The notes beneath the pieces were generated by a model. That model was not told the DNA's origin. It saw only the letters and a list, made by a program, of their open reading frames with translations, and made no database searches. The position numbers were made by a program, and so were the translations under genes. Source: Lewinella sp. IMCC34183 (lineage in GTDB: Bacteria; Bacteroidota; Bacteroidia; Chitinophagales; Saprospiraceae). From it: 64,000 bases of DNA. The DNA is taken from contig NZ_QMEM01000005.1 of assembly GCF_003390915.1 (NCBI RefSeq), positions 124,001 through 188,000 on the forward strand, read 5' to 3'. This document shows, in pieces, positions 17,853-29,259 of the stretch (position 1 is the first letter of the stretch; the number at the start of each line of letters is the position of its first letter).

Positions 17853-17967
17853 ACGCGTGGGGGGACCCGCGGGGTCCGATGGAGGAGGTGAGGAAACGTC
17901 TCCCACAAAATAGCGTACGGCGGTTACATTTCTCTATGCGCTGCCCGTCAGCACGTAGCAGACAGGA

Positions 17968-18747
17968 CTAGGAGCGCAGGATTTTTTCCTTTTCCCGCTG
18001 GAAGGCCGCCTCCGAGAGGATGCCCTCTTCCTTCAGCCGGGCCAGGCGTTCGATACGGGTGATGAGGTCGTCGCTGAGTTCCAGGATATCGGGCTCGGCG
18101 GCGGCGGTGGCTTCGCGCTGTGGCGTGGGCGAGGGTCCGCTGGCGGGGATGCGGTAGCCGTTGGACTTGAAGGCCTGGTACTCCGGGGTGCTGCGCAGGA
18201 AGGCCAGGTGGTCGTGCTTTTCCATCTCGTCGAAGTCATAGAAGCCGTGCTCCAGCGACTGACTGAGGTGGTAGATGGCCGTGTCGGTATCCTCGTGGAT
18301 AGAGTGAAGGCAGGCGAGCTTGAAGTGGACGTCGGCCTGCCGGGGGTCGACGTTGAGGGAGCGGCGGTAATCGTGAATGGCCCCCTCGAAATCGTAGTCG
18401 GCGTACTTGCGGTCCGCGCTGATGCGGAAGGGGTCCTTTTTCGGTCCGGAGGTTTCCGGAGCGTAGGCGGGTTGGGCGGGCGGCGGCTGGGGAGCGTTGT
18501 AGTGGTAATGATGGTGCTCCTGCTGTTGCCGGGAAGCCCAAACTTCGGGATTATACTTCCGGTCGAACTTCTCCTCGTCCTGGGTGAGAAAGACGATGCC
18601 GTCGATCATGGCGATTACCGTAGGGATCAGGGTCCAGAAAAAGAGGAGGTACAAAATGCCGAGCCCTTTCTGCCCCAGGTAGAAGCGGTGCACGCCCAGC
18701 CCGCCGAAAACGAGGGCGAAAATGCCGGCGGTGGTCTTGTTTTTCAT
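17968..18747 (-). CDS. TM2 domain protein with TPR-like region and SHOCT tail
   Basis: A 259-residue membrane-anchored protein with three parts. Residues 1-55 form a TM2 domain: two helices around GGLGVHRFYLGQKGLG. Residues about 60-100 are a His/Pro/Gln-rich linker. Residues about 105-190 look like one or two tetratricopeptide units (YADYDFEGAIHDYRRSLNVDP). The last 35 residues match the short SHOCT motif (LARLKEEGILSEAAFQREK). SHOCT tails often mediate oligomerisation; TPRs bind proteins. A role as a membrane scaffold is inference. A -7 box TATCTTTC lies 20 bases before the ATG. Confidence 0.85.
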   Translation of the reverse strand: MKNKTTAGIFALVFGGLGVHRFYLGQKGLGILYLLFFWTLIPTVIAMIDGIVFLTQDEEKFDRKYNPEVWASRQQQEHHHYHYNAPQPPPAQPAYAPETSGPKKDPFRISADRKYADYDFEGAIHDYRRSLNVDPRQADVHFKLACLHSIHEDTDTAIYHLSQSLEHGFYDFDEMEKHDHLAFLRSTPEYQAFKSNGYRIPASGPSPTPQREATAAAEPDILELSDDLITRIERLARLKEEGILSEAAFQREKEKILRS

Positions 18748-18767
18748 ACGTCAAAGGTCGCTGTGGG

Positions 18768-18775
18768 GAAAGATA
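18768..18775 (-). promoter_or_regulatory. -7 promoter box (TATCTTTC) for TM2 gene
   Basis: Minus-strand TATCTTTC lies 20 bases upstream of the ATG at 18747. Confidence 0.4.
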
Positions 18776-18890
18776 ACTCAAAATACATGCTCCGTATTTC
18801 GACCGACGGGCACCAGCGCCCGACCGGAGGGGACCTGCGCACCCGCACCGGGAATCGCCGGCAGCCCAACCGCATTGCCCCCCAACCGGT

Positions 18891-18898
18891 TACCTTGC
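18891..18898 (+). promoter_or_regulatory. -7 promoter box (TACCTTGC) for thioesterase gene
   Basis: TACCTTGC lies 30 bases before the ATG at 18929. Confidence 0.4.
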
Positions 18899-18928
18899 AC
18901 CCGCCCCCGGGCCAAAAACCCCCTCCGC

Positions 18929-19345
18929 ATGCTGACCACCAAAACGACCCACCGCGTACGCTACGCCGAAACCGACCAGATGGGGTACCTCTACCACGGC
19001 CACTACGCCCTGCTGTACGAAATCGGGCGGGTGGAAATGCTGCGCGACGTAGGCCGCAGCTACGCCCAACTGGAAAACGAGGTAGGCATCATGATGCCCG
19101 TGATGAGCATGAACCAGCGGTTCGTGCGGCCGGCCCGCTACGACGAAGTGCTGACCATATCCACCAGCCTCCGCCACGTGCCCGACCGAACGATCACCTT
19201 CCACTTCGAGATCCACAACGAAAAGGGTAAATTGGTCAACGGCGGGTCGATCAAGCTCTGCTTCGTGGAGGTTGCTACCGAGCGGACGGTCTCCGCGCCC
19301 GAATACCTGCTACAGGTCATACGACCCCATTTTGAGCAAGCTTAA
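18929..19345 (+). CDS. Acyl-CoA thioesterase, hot-dog fold (YbgC/4HBT-like)
   Basis: A 138-residue cytosolic thioesterase that hydrolyses acyl-CoA. The start MLTTKTTHRVRYAETDQMGY at 18929 sets the conserved beta strand and the catalytic ETDQMG(Y/V) motif at residues 13-19; the GHYALLYEIGR helix follows. A longer frame to 18722 is unrelated in sequence. Length is typical for 4HBT monomers. The stop overlaps the start region of the following YihY gene by 14 bases (TTG at 19332), suggesting coupled translation. Confidence 0.93.
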   Translation: MLTTKTTHRVRYAETDQMGYLYHGHYALLYEIGRVEMLRDVGRSYAQLENEVGIMMPVMSMNQRFVRPARYDEVLTISTSLRHVPDRTITFHFEIHNEKGKLVNGGSIKLCFVEVATERTVSAPEYLLQVIRPHFEQA

Positions 19346-20345
19346 CTTCGATTTCGCGGCCTTCAAACGTTTCTTTACCGAGCATCCCCTGGTGATCGGG
19401 ACGACGAAGTATGCCAAGGAGAACAGCTTCATCGGCTTTCACGGCGTGCCCATCTACGACGTGGTGGTCTTCGTCATCAACGAGGCTACGCGCGACGATC
19501 TTTTCACCCGGGCCAACAGCGTGGCCTTCAGCATTTTTCTGGCGCTCTTTCCCAGTATCCTGACCCTCTTTACCCTTGTCCCCTTCGCACTGAATTTCCT
19601 GACCATCTGGTTTCCAGCCCTGGACAGTTTCAACATGACACTGTACGACGAGATCAAGCGGGTGATGCCGGGACAGGCGGGCGATATCGTTTTCGGCTTC
19701 GTACAGGAGATCACCAACTCGCCGAAGGTAGGCCTGCTGAGCTTCGGTTTCCTGCTGGCCATCTTTTTCTCCAGCAACGGGATGCTCTCGCTGATGCAGG
19801 CCTTCGAGAAAAGCTACGTCAAGGTATTCCGGCAGCGCGGCTTCTTCCGCAAGCGTATGGTGGCGGTGGGCCTGACCTTCCTGGTGGGCCTGTTCATCAT
19901 CGCCAGCGTGATGTTCGTGATCCTGGGCGACAGCGTCATCAGTTGGATCAATTACTGGGCCAAGCTGGGCGGCTTCAGCCGCTTCCTGATCAACGCGATC
20001 CGGTGGATGACCATGCTCACGCTCTACTACGTCATTATCGGCACCCTGTACCGTTATGGCGCGGCCACCATCAAGCGCTTCAGCTACGTGAGTCCGGGCG
20101 TCACCCTCGCGACCATCCTGAGCCTGCTGACCTCCGTGGCCTTCAGCTTCTACATCGACGGCTTCAACCGCTACGATACCTACGCCAAGTTCTACGGGTC
20201 CATCGCCACCATCATCATCGTCATGCTCTGGCTGCAGCTGAACGCCCTGATCCTGATCATCGGCTTCGAACTCAACGCGGCCATTGCCGTGCACCGGGAC
20301 CTGACTGCGGTGGAGACCAAGGATAACCTTGTAGAAGAAGAGTAG
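19332..20345 (+). CDS. YihY/BrkB family inner-membrane protein
   Basis: A 337-residue membrane protein with about six helices in the YihY (formerly BrkB/virulence factor) family; no biochemical function is settled. The core begins DLFTRANSVAFSIFLALFPSIL, which matches the family helix 1 signature ASLAYFALLSLFP, and continues with helices up to about residue 305. The start is uncertain: a TTG at 19332 (MSKLNFDF) overlaps the thioesterase stop and needs no long unrelated leader, whereas an upstream frame start at 19272 lies well inside that gene. Followed by two family A repeats. Confidence 0.85.
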   Translation: MSKLNFDFAAFKRFFTEHPLVIGTTKYAKENSFIGFHGVPIYDVVVFVINEATRDDLFTRANSVAFSIFLALFPSILTLFTLVPFALNFLTIWFPALDSFNMTLYDEIKRVMPGQAGDIVFGFVQEITNSPKVGLLSFGFLLAIFFSSNGMLSLMQAFEKSYVKVFRQRGFFRKRMVAVGLTFLVGLFIIASVMFVILGDSVISWINYWAKLGGFSRFLINAIRWMTMLTLYYVIIGTLYRYGAATIKRFSYVSPGVTLATILSLLTSVAFSFYIDGFNRYDTYAKFYGSIATIIIVMLWLQLNALILIIGFELNAAIAVHRDLTAVETKDNLVEEE

Positions 20346-20364
20346 CAGTGGAGTCGGGTAGCCC

Positions 20365-20477
20365 AAGTCATCGGATGCGGCTGACGCAGGAGGCCACATC
20401 CGATGTCCGTAGCGGACAATAGCGCAAGCCATCGGATACGGCTGAAGCAGGAAGCCTCATTCGATGCCTGTAGCGGA
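20365..20477 (+). repeat. Dispersed palindromic repeat, family A (two copies)
   Basis: Copy 1 has arms CATCGGATG (20369-20377) and CATCCGATG (20397-20405), which can pair. Copy 2 has arms CATCGGATA (20430-20438) and CATTCGATG (20458-20466), a decayed version. Each is followed by a TAGCGGA motif. Confidence 0.85.
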
Positions 20478-20534
20478 TCTTCAATCCACCACTCCTTGGG
20501 TCCCTCAATCCATACTCCCTAGTCCCCGGCTACC

Positions 20535-20542
20535 TATCTTTG
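20535..20542 (+). promoter_or_regulatory. -7 promoter box (TATCTTTG) for metH
   Basis: TATCTTTG matches TAnnTTTG fully and leaves a leader of about 45-49 bases before the metH ATG (20592). The leader is too short for a cobalamin or SAM riboswitch. Confidence 0.6.
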
Positions 20543-20591
20543 CCCCCCGCAAGCAACACAGAACCGGCCTCGCCGACCCCAACTACCACCT

Positions 20592-24275
<3,684 letters not shown>

Positions 24276-24323
24276 CACAGCATTAAATTTGGTGCGATAG
24301 CACGTTTTGCCCGTTGCAGCGTT

Positions 24324-24331
24324 TAACTTTA
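24324..24331 (+). promoter_or_regulatory. -7 promoter box (TAACTTTA) for T9SS cargo gene
   Basis: TAACTTTA lies 20 bases before the ATG at 24352. Confidence 0.4.
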
Positions 24332-24351
24332 TGATGCTCTGAAACCGCCCG

Positions 24352-25494
24352 ATGCTGAAACCTTACGCCCTTTTTGTTCTCCTGCTGGCCGGCGCTGTCC
24401 TCCCCGGGCAGATCGTCCTGACGGACGCGTACTTCCCCGTGGTGGGCGATACGCTCCGCTACAGCCGCGCGGCGGCGGACGTCTCCGTCGACCTGCTCAC
24501 CGGCGGGGCCAACCGGGTGTGGGACTTCGGCACCATTGCGTCAATCGGTGACTTCAACGTTGTTGCCGCGCCCGTTCCCGCCGACGCGCCCTTCCCCGGT
24601 GCGGAGCTCATCCTCGAAACGGAGACCAACGAAGTGGCGTACTACTCGGTAGTCAACGGAAACTTCTCGCTGGTGGGGATTAGCGGCGTAGTTGATTTTT
24701 TGCCCACCATGGATCTTTCCGCTCCCCTGAACCCCGCACGCCCCGAGCGTCGCGCGCCGCTCACCTTTGGAGAATCCTTTACTACCTCCACGATTAACCG
24801 TATTGCGGTGAGTACGGATAGCCTGCCGACCCCGATCTTCGAGGAGTTCGGTCCCCTCCTGACCGGCGTGGATTCCGTACGCATCTCTTCGTCCAGCGAG
24901 CGGCAGGACTTCGTTGATGGTTACGGTACGCTCACCATCAACGGACAGACCTATACCGTACTTCGCGAGCGACGCACCGAGGTGATGGACAACCGCGTGG
25001 AGGCGCGTCTCAGCATTATCGGGTATACCGACATCACGGGCACCCTGGCCAGTGCGGCTCCCGATCTGGCCGACTTTCTGGGCCGTCAGCCGGCGCAAAC
25101 CACTTATTACTACTGGGCCGCGGGGGAGAAGGAAGCCATCGCTACCGTTGCGGTGGACGGTTCCGGAAACATTACCGGCCTTACCTTCATCCGGGGCGAC
25201 GCCACCAACTCGGTCGGTGAACCCTTTCTGCGCCAGGCCAGCGTAAAACTGTACCCCAACCCCGCCAGCCGCGAAGCCACGTTTGAGTTGGAAGGCCTCG
25301 ACCCGGGCACCTATACCCTACGGGTAGTCAACGTACTGGGCCGGCAAGTATCCAGCGAAACCTTTTTCCCAACGGCCGGCACGGCACGGGTGGATCTCGA
25401 CGTGAGCCGGCTGCCCCGTGGCACCTACCTCTACAGCGTGACCAACGAGCGGGGCCGGACCCTCACCACCCAGCGGCTACTGGTGGGCGGATAA
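24352..25494 (+). CDS. Secreted protein with type IX secretion C-terminal sorting domain
   Basis: A 380-residue exported protein. A signal peptide (MLKPYALFVLLLAGAVLPGQ) precedes about 270 residues without a family I recognise. The last 80 or so residues form a type A sorting domain: VKLYPNPASREATFEL, then VNVLGRQV, LPRGTYLYSV and TQRLLVGG. Such domains direct the protein through the T9SS to the cell surface or medium; GldK and PorP/SprF genes at 57.7-60 kb belong to that system. The middle region is beta-rich with repeated short strands and no catalytic motif that I can name. Confidence 0.9.
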   Translation: MLKPYALFVLLLAGAVLPGQIVLTDAYFPVVGDTLRYSRAAADVSVDLLTGGANRVWDFGTIASIGDFNVVAAPVPADAPFPGAELILETETNEVAYYSVVNGNFSLVGISGVVDFLPTMDLSAPLNPARPERRAPLTFGESFTTSTINRIAVSTDSLPTPIFEEFGPLLTGVDSVRISSSSERQDFVDGYGTLTINGQTYTVLRERRTEVMDNRVEARLSIIGYTDITGTLASAAPDLADFLGRQPAQTTYYYWAAGEKEAIATVAVDGSGNITGLTFIRGDATNSVGEPFLRQASVKLYPNPASREATFELEGLDPGTYTLRVVNVLGRQVSSETFFPTAGTARVDLDVSRLPRGTYLYSVTNERGRTLTTQRLLVGG

Positions 25495-25507
25495 TGTCCG
25501 ATTATCG

Positions 25508-26275
25508 CTAGCCTTCCAGGCTCCGGCGGAGGGCCCGGATCTCTTCGGTAAGGGCATCGACCTTGCGCTCCAGGTCGCGATTATTATCCATGGTCATTTC
25601 GTCCACGAAAATGGCGTTGGCCAGTCCGATACCGAAAATACCGCCGATCAGTACCACGGACGCGAAGTAAAAGCGGGTAAGTCCCACCCGCAGCGGGCTG
25701 GCGCTATTCGGAGTGATCGCGTTCGGAATTTCGTTCCACCCCTCCAGGGTAAACATCTGGAAGATGCTATAAATGCTGACCAGGGGATCCCCGAAGTACT
25801 GCGGCGCGGTTTCCGCGTAGAAGTGGCAGGTAACCAGGGCAAGCATCAGGTTGAGAAATAAGAGCGCCGCCAGTACCAGCACGGAAGACTTCAGGGCGCG
25901 GCCCAATCCCTCTACTACCTGTTCGATATTGGGGATGAACCGGAGAAACCGCACCAGCCGCACCAAACGGAAGAGCCGCAGAAGGATTAGGACCGTCGTG
26001 TCCGGCACGTCGAAGAAGGCAAGCAACAGCACCGGTAGCGACCCGATAATGATGATGAAATCAAAGCGGTTCCAGGCACTAGCGAAGTACCGCCGCGGCC
26101 CGAGGATCGACAGTTTCACGATCGCCTCAAGCAGGAAGAACAGGATGAAGGCATAGTCCAGTCCGAGCAGCAGGGCATTGTCCGCGAGGTGAGGGAAGTA
26201 CAGCAGAAAGATTACTGCTGCATTGAGGATGATGGCCACCAGAATGGCCCGCTCGTTAAGAAAAAGACGTTTCAC
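25508..26275 (-). CDS. Voltage-gated ion channel, single-domain BacNav/Cav type with TLEGW filter
   Basis: A 255-residue six-helix channel subunit that should form tetramers in the inner membrane. Helix S4 carries arginines every third residue at R100, R103, R106, R109 and R112 (LLRLFRLVRLVRFLRF), the voltage sensor. The pore loop reads FQMFTLEGWNEIP (about 173-185), so the selectivity filter is TLEGW rather than the TLESW of most bacterial sodium channels. S6 is followed by a predicted coiled coil (229-255), as in BacNav tetramers. GTG at 26275 is chosen because an upstream start would run into the divergent gene. Ion preference (Na+ or Ca2+) is not certain. Confidence 0.88.
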   Translation of the reverse strand: MKRLFLNERAILVAIILNAAVIFLLYFPHLADNALLLGLDYAFILFFLLEAIVKLSILGPRRYFASAWNRFDFIIIIGSLPVLLLAFFDVPDTTVLILLRLFRLVRLVRFLRFIPNIEQVVEGLGRALKSSVLVLAALLFLNLMLALVTCHFYAETAPQYFGDPLVSIYSIFQMFTLEGWNEIPNAITPNSASPLRVGLTRFYFASVVLIGGIFGIGLANAIFVDEMTMDNNRDLERKVDALTEEIRALRRSLEG

Positions 26276-26326
26276 GGAGGGAGGTTCTTGTCCGCCAAAG
26301 TACCGCCCGCGACCGACAGGGTACCC

Positions 26327-26334
26327 TATCTTCC
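26327..26334 (+). promoter_or_regulatory. -7 promoter box (TATCTTCC) directly before sterol desaturase-like gene
   Basis: TATCTTCC ends four bases before the ATG at 26339. Confidence 0.5.
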
Positions 26335-26338
26335 CAGG

Positions 26339-27145
26339 ATGGAAGCGATCACTGCCTACTTTGAAACCATCCCCAGCAGCCACCGCACCCTCATTCTGGT
26401 GGGCGGGCTGACCCTATTCTGGTTGCTCGAAAGCGCGGTCCCCCTGTTTACTTCCGAATACGGCAAGTGGCGGCACGCGGGCATCAACTTCTTCTTCACC
26501 CTCACGACCATCGTCGTCAACTTCCTGCTGGCGTTTATCCTGGTGAAGGGAAGCGACTGGGCCGTGGACCACAATTTCGGCGTACTCCAGTGGCTTGACC
26601 TACCCCTCTGGGCGATGGCTATGGCGGGCCTGCTGCTGCTCGATCTGCTGGGCGCTTACCTGGCCCATTGGACGGAGCATCGTGTCCCCCTGTTCTGGCG
26701 CTTTCACCTCGTGCACCACACCGACCAGAACGTGGATACCACCACCGCCAACCGCCACCACCCGGGCGAGAGCGTGATCCGCTTTGCCTTCACCACGGCG
26801 GCCGTCGTGGTACTGGGCGCCCCCATCTGGCTGGTGTTCCTGTACCAAAGCCTCAGCGTCATCCTGAGTCAGTTCAACCACGCCAATATTACCGTCCCGA
26901 GCCGGCTCGACCGTGCCCTGCGTACCGTCTTCGTCACGCCGGACATGCACCGCGTACACCACCATTACGTACTGCCCTATACCGACAGCAACTACGGCAA
27001 TATCTTCAGCGTCTGGGATCGCCTGTTCGGCACCTACTCCGAGCTCGACAACCGCGAATTACGCTACGGGGTGGATACACACATGGACGAGCGGCATCAC
27101 TCGAGTATCCGGGGGATGTTGGGGATTCCTTTTGGGAGTGAGTAG
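26339..27145 (+). CDS. Sterol desaturase/fatty acid hydroxylase superfamily membrane enzyme
   Basis: A 268-residue membrane di-iron enzyme of the fatty acid hydroxylase superfamily, which hydroxylates or desaturates lipids or carotenoid-like substrates. The histidine clusters are all visible: HWTEHR, FHLVHHTDQNVDTTT with NRHHPGE after it, then DMHRVHHHY. About four helices precede and separate them. The start MEAITAYFETI at 26339 is supported by a -7 box four bases upstream. The stop TAG is the first three bases of an 11-unit octamer array. Substrate unknown. Confidence 0.9.
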   Translation: MEAITAYFETIPSSHRTLILVGGLTLFWLLESAVPLFTSEYGKWRHAGINFFFTLTTIVVNFLLAFILVKGSDWAVDHNFGVLQWLDLPLWAMAMAGLLLLDLLGAYLAHWTEHRVPLFWRFHLVHHTDQNVDTTTANRHHPGESVIRFAFTTAAVVVLGAPIWLVFLYQSLSVILSQFNHANITVPSRLDRALRTVFVTPDMHRVHHHYVLPYTDSNYGNIFSVWDRLFGTYSELDNRELRYGVDTHMDERHHSSIRGMLGIPFGSE

Positions 27146-27230
27146 TTCTGTAGTTCTGTAGTTCTGTAGTTCTGTAGTTCTGTAGTTCTGTAGTTCTGTA
27201 GTTCTGTAGTTCTGTAGTTCTGTAGTTCTG
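27143..27230 (+). repeat. TAGTTCTG octamer array, 11 perfect copies
   Basis: Eleven uninterrupted copies of TAGTTCTG (88 bases). The first TAG (27143-27145) is the stop codon of the upstream gene. It is the longest array in the window and is likely to vary in copy number. Confidence 0.97.
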
Positions 27231-27355
27231 TATAATGAACTGATTTACAATTATTTATGCTTTGTGAAGTGTAAGTAAACGCATATATTCGACTATATAC
27301 GCATAAATGTTGCTAAGGAATTAGCGCAGGGGGAGATTTGCGGATAAACCGTCAT
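27231..27355. other. AT-rich spacer before four-helix-bundle gene
   Basis: Strikingly AT-rich compared with its surroundings (taatgaactgatttacaa and similar). No clear TTTG/TAnnTTTG promoter. Contains repeated TATA/CATATA motifs. No gene seen. Confidence 0.5.
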
Positions 27356-27757
27356 ATGCAGCGATCATACTTCACCTCCTGGCTGGCCTACCAGAAAGCG
27401 CATACGCTAGCAAGCTCCATCTGCAGGCTGACCGCAAGCTTTCCCGTCCACGAGCGGTATGCACTCTCGGATCAAATACGCAGATCCTCGAGATCAGTAT
27501 GTGCAAACTTGGCGGAATCCTACGCCAAGCGGCGGTACCCAAAACACTTTCTCGCTAAACTGACCGACGCCGCAGCGGAAAACTACGAATCACAGGTGTG
27601 GCTCAGTTTCGCCAGGGAACACGGCTACCTCAACGATGAGTATTATGCTAGCTACCAAAGGGCATGTGAAGAAGTCGGCAAACTGCTGAGCTATATGATG
27701 AACCACCCCGACCAGTACCTTCCCGGCATCGCACACACAAAGGCGACTCGGTCCTAG
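27356..27757 (+). CDS. Four-helix-bundle protein (23S rRNA intervening-sequence / Avd-like family)
   Basis: A 133-residue protein of the TIGR02436 four-helix-bundle group, whose members are encoded in 23S rRNA intervening sequences, stand alone, or act as the Avd accessory factor of diversity-generating retroelements. Typical parts are SWLAYQKAHTLASSICRLT, RYALSDQIRRSSRSVCANLAE and FLAKLTDAAAENYESQVWL. It is basic in its first half, which fits RNA binding. The start MQRSYFTSW at 27356 is preferred to a TTG at 27338. Base composition upstream and codon choice are more AT-rich than neighbours, suggesting transfer. No reverse transcriptase or 23S gene is nearby. Confidence 0.88.
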   Translation: MQRSYFTSWLAYQKAHTLASSICRLTASFPVHERYALSDQIRRSSRSVCANLAESYAKRRYPKHFLAKLTDAAAENYESQVWLSFAREHGYLNDEYYASYQRACEEVGKLLSYMMNHPDQYLPGIAHTKATRS

Positions 27758-27773
27758 CAGGCCCCCAGCCACC

Positions 27774-27806
27774 CAGCTACAGAACTACAGAACTACAGAA
27801 CTAACC
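27774..27806 (-). repeat. TAGTTCTG octamer array on the minus strand (3 copies)
   Basis: On the minus strand TAGTTCTG repeats three times shortly after the stop codon (27811-27809) of the nuclease gene. It again follows a gene's 3' end in sense orientation. Confidence 0.85.
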
Positions 27807-27808
27807 TA

Positions 27809-29218
27809 CTACCTAACCACCTTCCCACTACGCAAATTCACCATCTTCCCCCCCTTCTCGCTCACGTAGCGCTGAATGATGCGCGCCGTATCCGGATACG
27901 TGACCGAGCGCTTCACGCTGTCGATGGCGGTGGCCAGGTCGTGGCACTGCTCCTTGTCGATGTAGCCAAAGCCCTGGTACTTGCCCTCCTCTACGAGGAT
28001 AACGGAGGCCTCGTCGTGGGTGCGCCCACAGTCGAACAGGAGAAAGTCGTCGTCGAAGACGTTGCGCAGGTGCAGGCGAGCGTCTTCGGCCCGGAGGTTG
28101 TAAGTTTCGGGGGCTTCCTCGCCGGCACAGCCGCCGCGGCACTGCTTGAGGTGGTAGTGGAAGCAGGCCGACTTGCTGGGATAGATATTGGTGAAGGCAC
28201 TGCACAACTCCAGGTGCTTGCGCACGAAGTTCAGGCGGCCCTTAGCCCGAGAGATGCTGGGGTACTCGCTGATGATGTCGAGTTCCTTGCGGGCCTGGGC
28301 CGTATTGCGGACCACGTCGAAGCAGCGGAAGCCCCGCTCGTTGACGTAGCTGTGGATGGCGTGGCTGAAGCGCTTGCCCCGCTGCGCCCGGTTGATGCGC
28401 GGTTGCAGACGCTTGATCTCCTCGCTCTCCAGCAGCAGGGCGACCAGCTCGCTGCCGGTGACCTCATAGGTGATGTCGGCCACCTTCTCGGCGATGCGGC
28501 TGCCCTTGCTAGTGTGGTCGTTGAAGTGCTGCGCGATGCGCTTGCGAATGTTGGTGCTCTTGCCGACGTAGACCACGTCGCCCTTCGCGTCGTGGAAGTA
28601 GTAGACGCCCGTATCCTCGGGGATCTCCATGATCTGCTCCAGCTTGATCTGCTTGGGCAGCCGCGTTTCCTTGATGCCGTGGTTGATGAGGCGGCGGGCT
28701 TCCTCGGCGCAGTCCTCGCCGGCCAGACAGCGGGCGAGCAGATCGGTGGTGGCCTGGGCGTCGGCCAGGGCGCGGTGACGGGCGTCGACCTCGATACCGA
28801 AGTGTTTGATCAGGTTGCCAAGGCTGTAACTTTTGAGGCCGGGGAAGCACTTGCGGGCCAGCCGTACGGTACAGAGCTGGCGGCGGGAGAAGGTGTAGCC
28901 CAGTCGCCCGAACTCGGCGCGCAGGAAGCCGTAGTCGAACTTGGCGTTGTGGGCTACGAAGATGCGCCCGTCGGTGAGCTCGACGATCCGGCGCGCCACT
29001 TCGTGAAATTTTGGCTGCCCGGCCACCATTTCCTGGGTGATGCCCGTTAACTCCACGATACCGGCGGGGATGTACTGTTCGGGGTCGAGCAGCGTCTCGT
29101 ACGTTTCCGTTACCTTCTCCCCGTCGAAGATCACGATGCCGATCTCCGTAATGCGGGAGCGGGAGGCCCGGCCGCCCGTCGTTTCGATATCTACGATCGC
29201 GTATTCTCTCTTACTCAT
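27809..29218 (-). CDS. DnaQ-type 3'-5' exonuclease fused to GIY-YIG nuclease domain
   Basis: A 469-residue protein joining a DEDDh exonuclease (residues about 1-170) to a GIY-YIG module (about 200-285) similar to the UvrC/Cho nick-maker. Exonuclease residues D10 and E12 are in VDIETTGG, D95 in HNAKFDYGFL, and H148/D153 in HRALADAQATTDL. The GIY-YIG part reads GVYYFHDAKGDVVYVGKS with its conserved R/N residues in TNIRKRI. The C-terminal 180 residues include a Cys/His cluster (CFHYHLKQCRGGCAG). The start MSKREYAIVDIE at 29218 fits homologues. Similar fusions are annotated as DNA polymerase III epsilon-like proteins; a repair role is probable. Confidence 0.92.
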   Translation of the reverse strand: MSKREYAIVDIETTGGRASRSRITEIGIVIFDGEKVTETYETLLDPEQYIPAGIVELTGITQEMVAGQPKFHEVARRIVELTDGRIFVAHNAKFDYGFLRAEFGRLGYTFSRRQLCTVRLARKCFPGLKSYSLGNLIKHFGIEVDARHRALADAQATTDLLARCLAGEDCAEEARRLINHGIKETRLPKQIKLEQIMEIPEDTGVYYFHDAKGDVVYVGKSTNIRKRIAQHFNDHTSKGSRIAEKVADITYEVTGSELVALLLESEEIKRLQPRINRAQRGKRFSHAIHSYVNERGFRCFDVVRNTAQARKELDIISEYPSISRAKGRLNFVRKHLELCSAFTNIYPSKSACFHYHLKQCRGGCAGEEAPETYNLRAEDARLHLRNVFDDDFLLFDCGRTHDEASVILVEEGKYQGFGYIDKEQCHDLATAIDSVKRSVTYPDTARIIQRYVSEKGGKMVNLRSGKVVR

Positions 29219-29259
29219 AGCTACGGTCCGCCCCATCCGGCGGTCTTCAATGCACTGGA

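Noticed and set aside
20478-20591. Cobalamin or SAM riboswitch before metH
   Set aside because: Leader after the -7 box is under 50 bases and shows no B12-box or SAM-aptamer pattern.
27143-27811. Mobile cassette with inverted terminal repeats around the four-helix-bundle gene
   Set aside because: The two octamer arrays are opposite in direction, but each is in sense with and adjacent to the stop codon of its own neighbouring gene, which explains them without an insertion.
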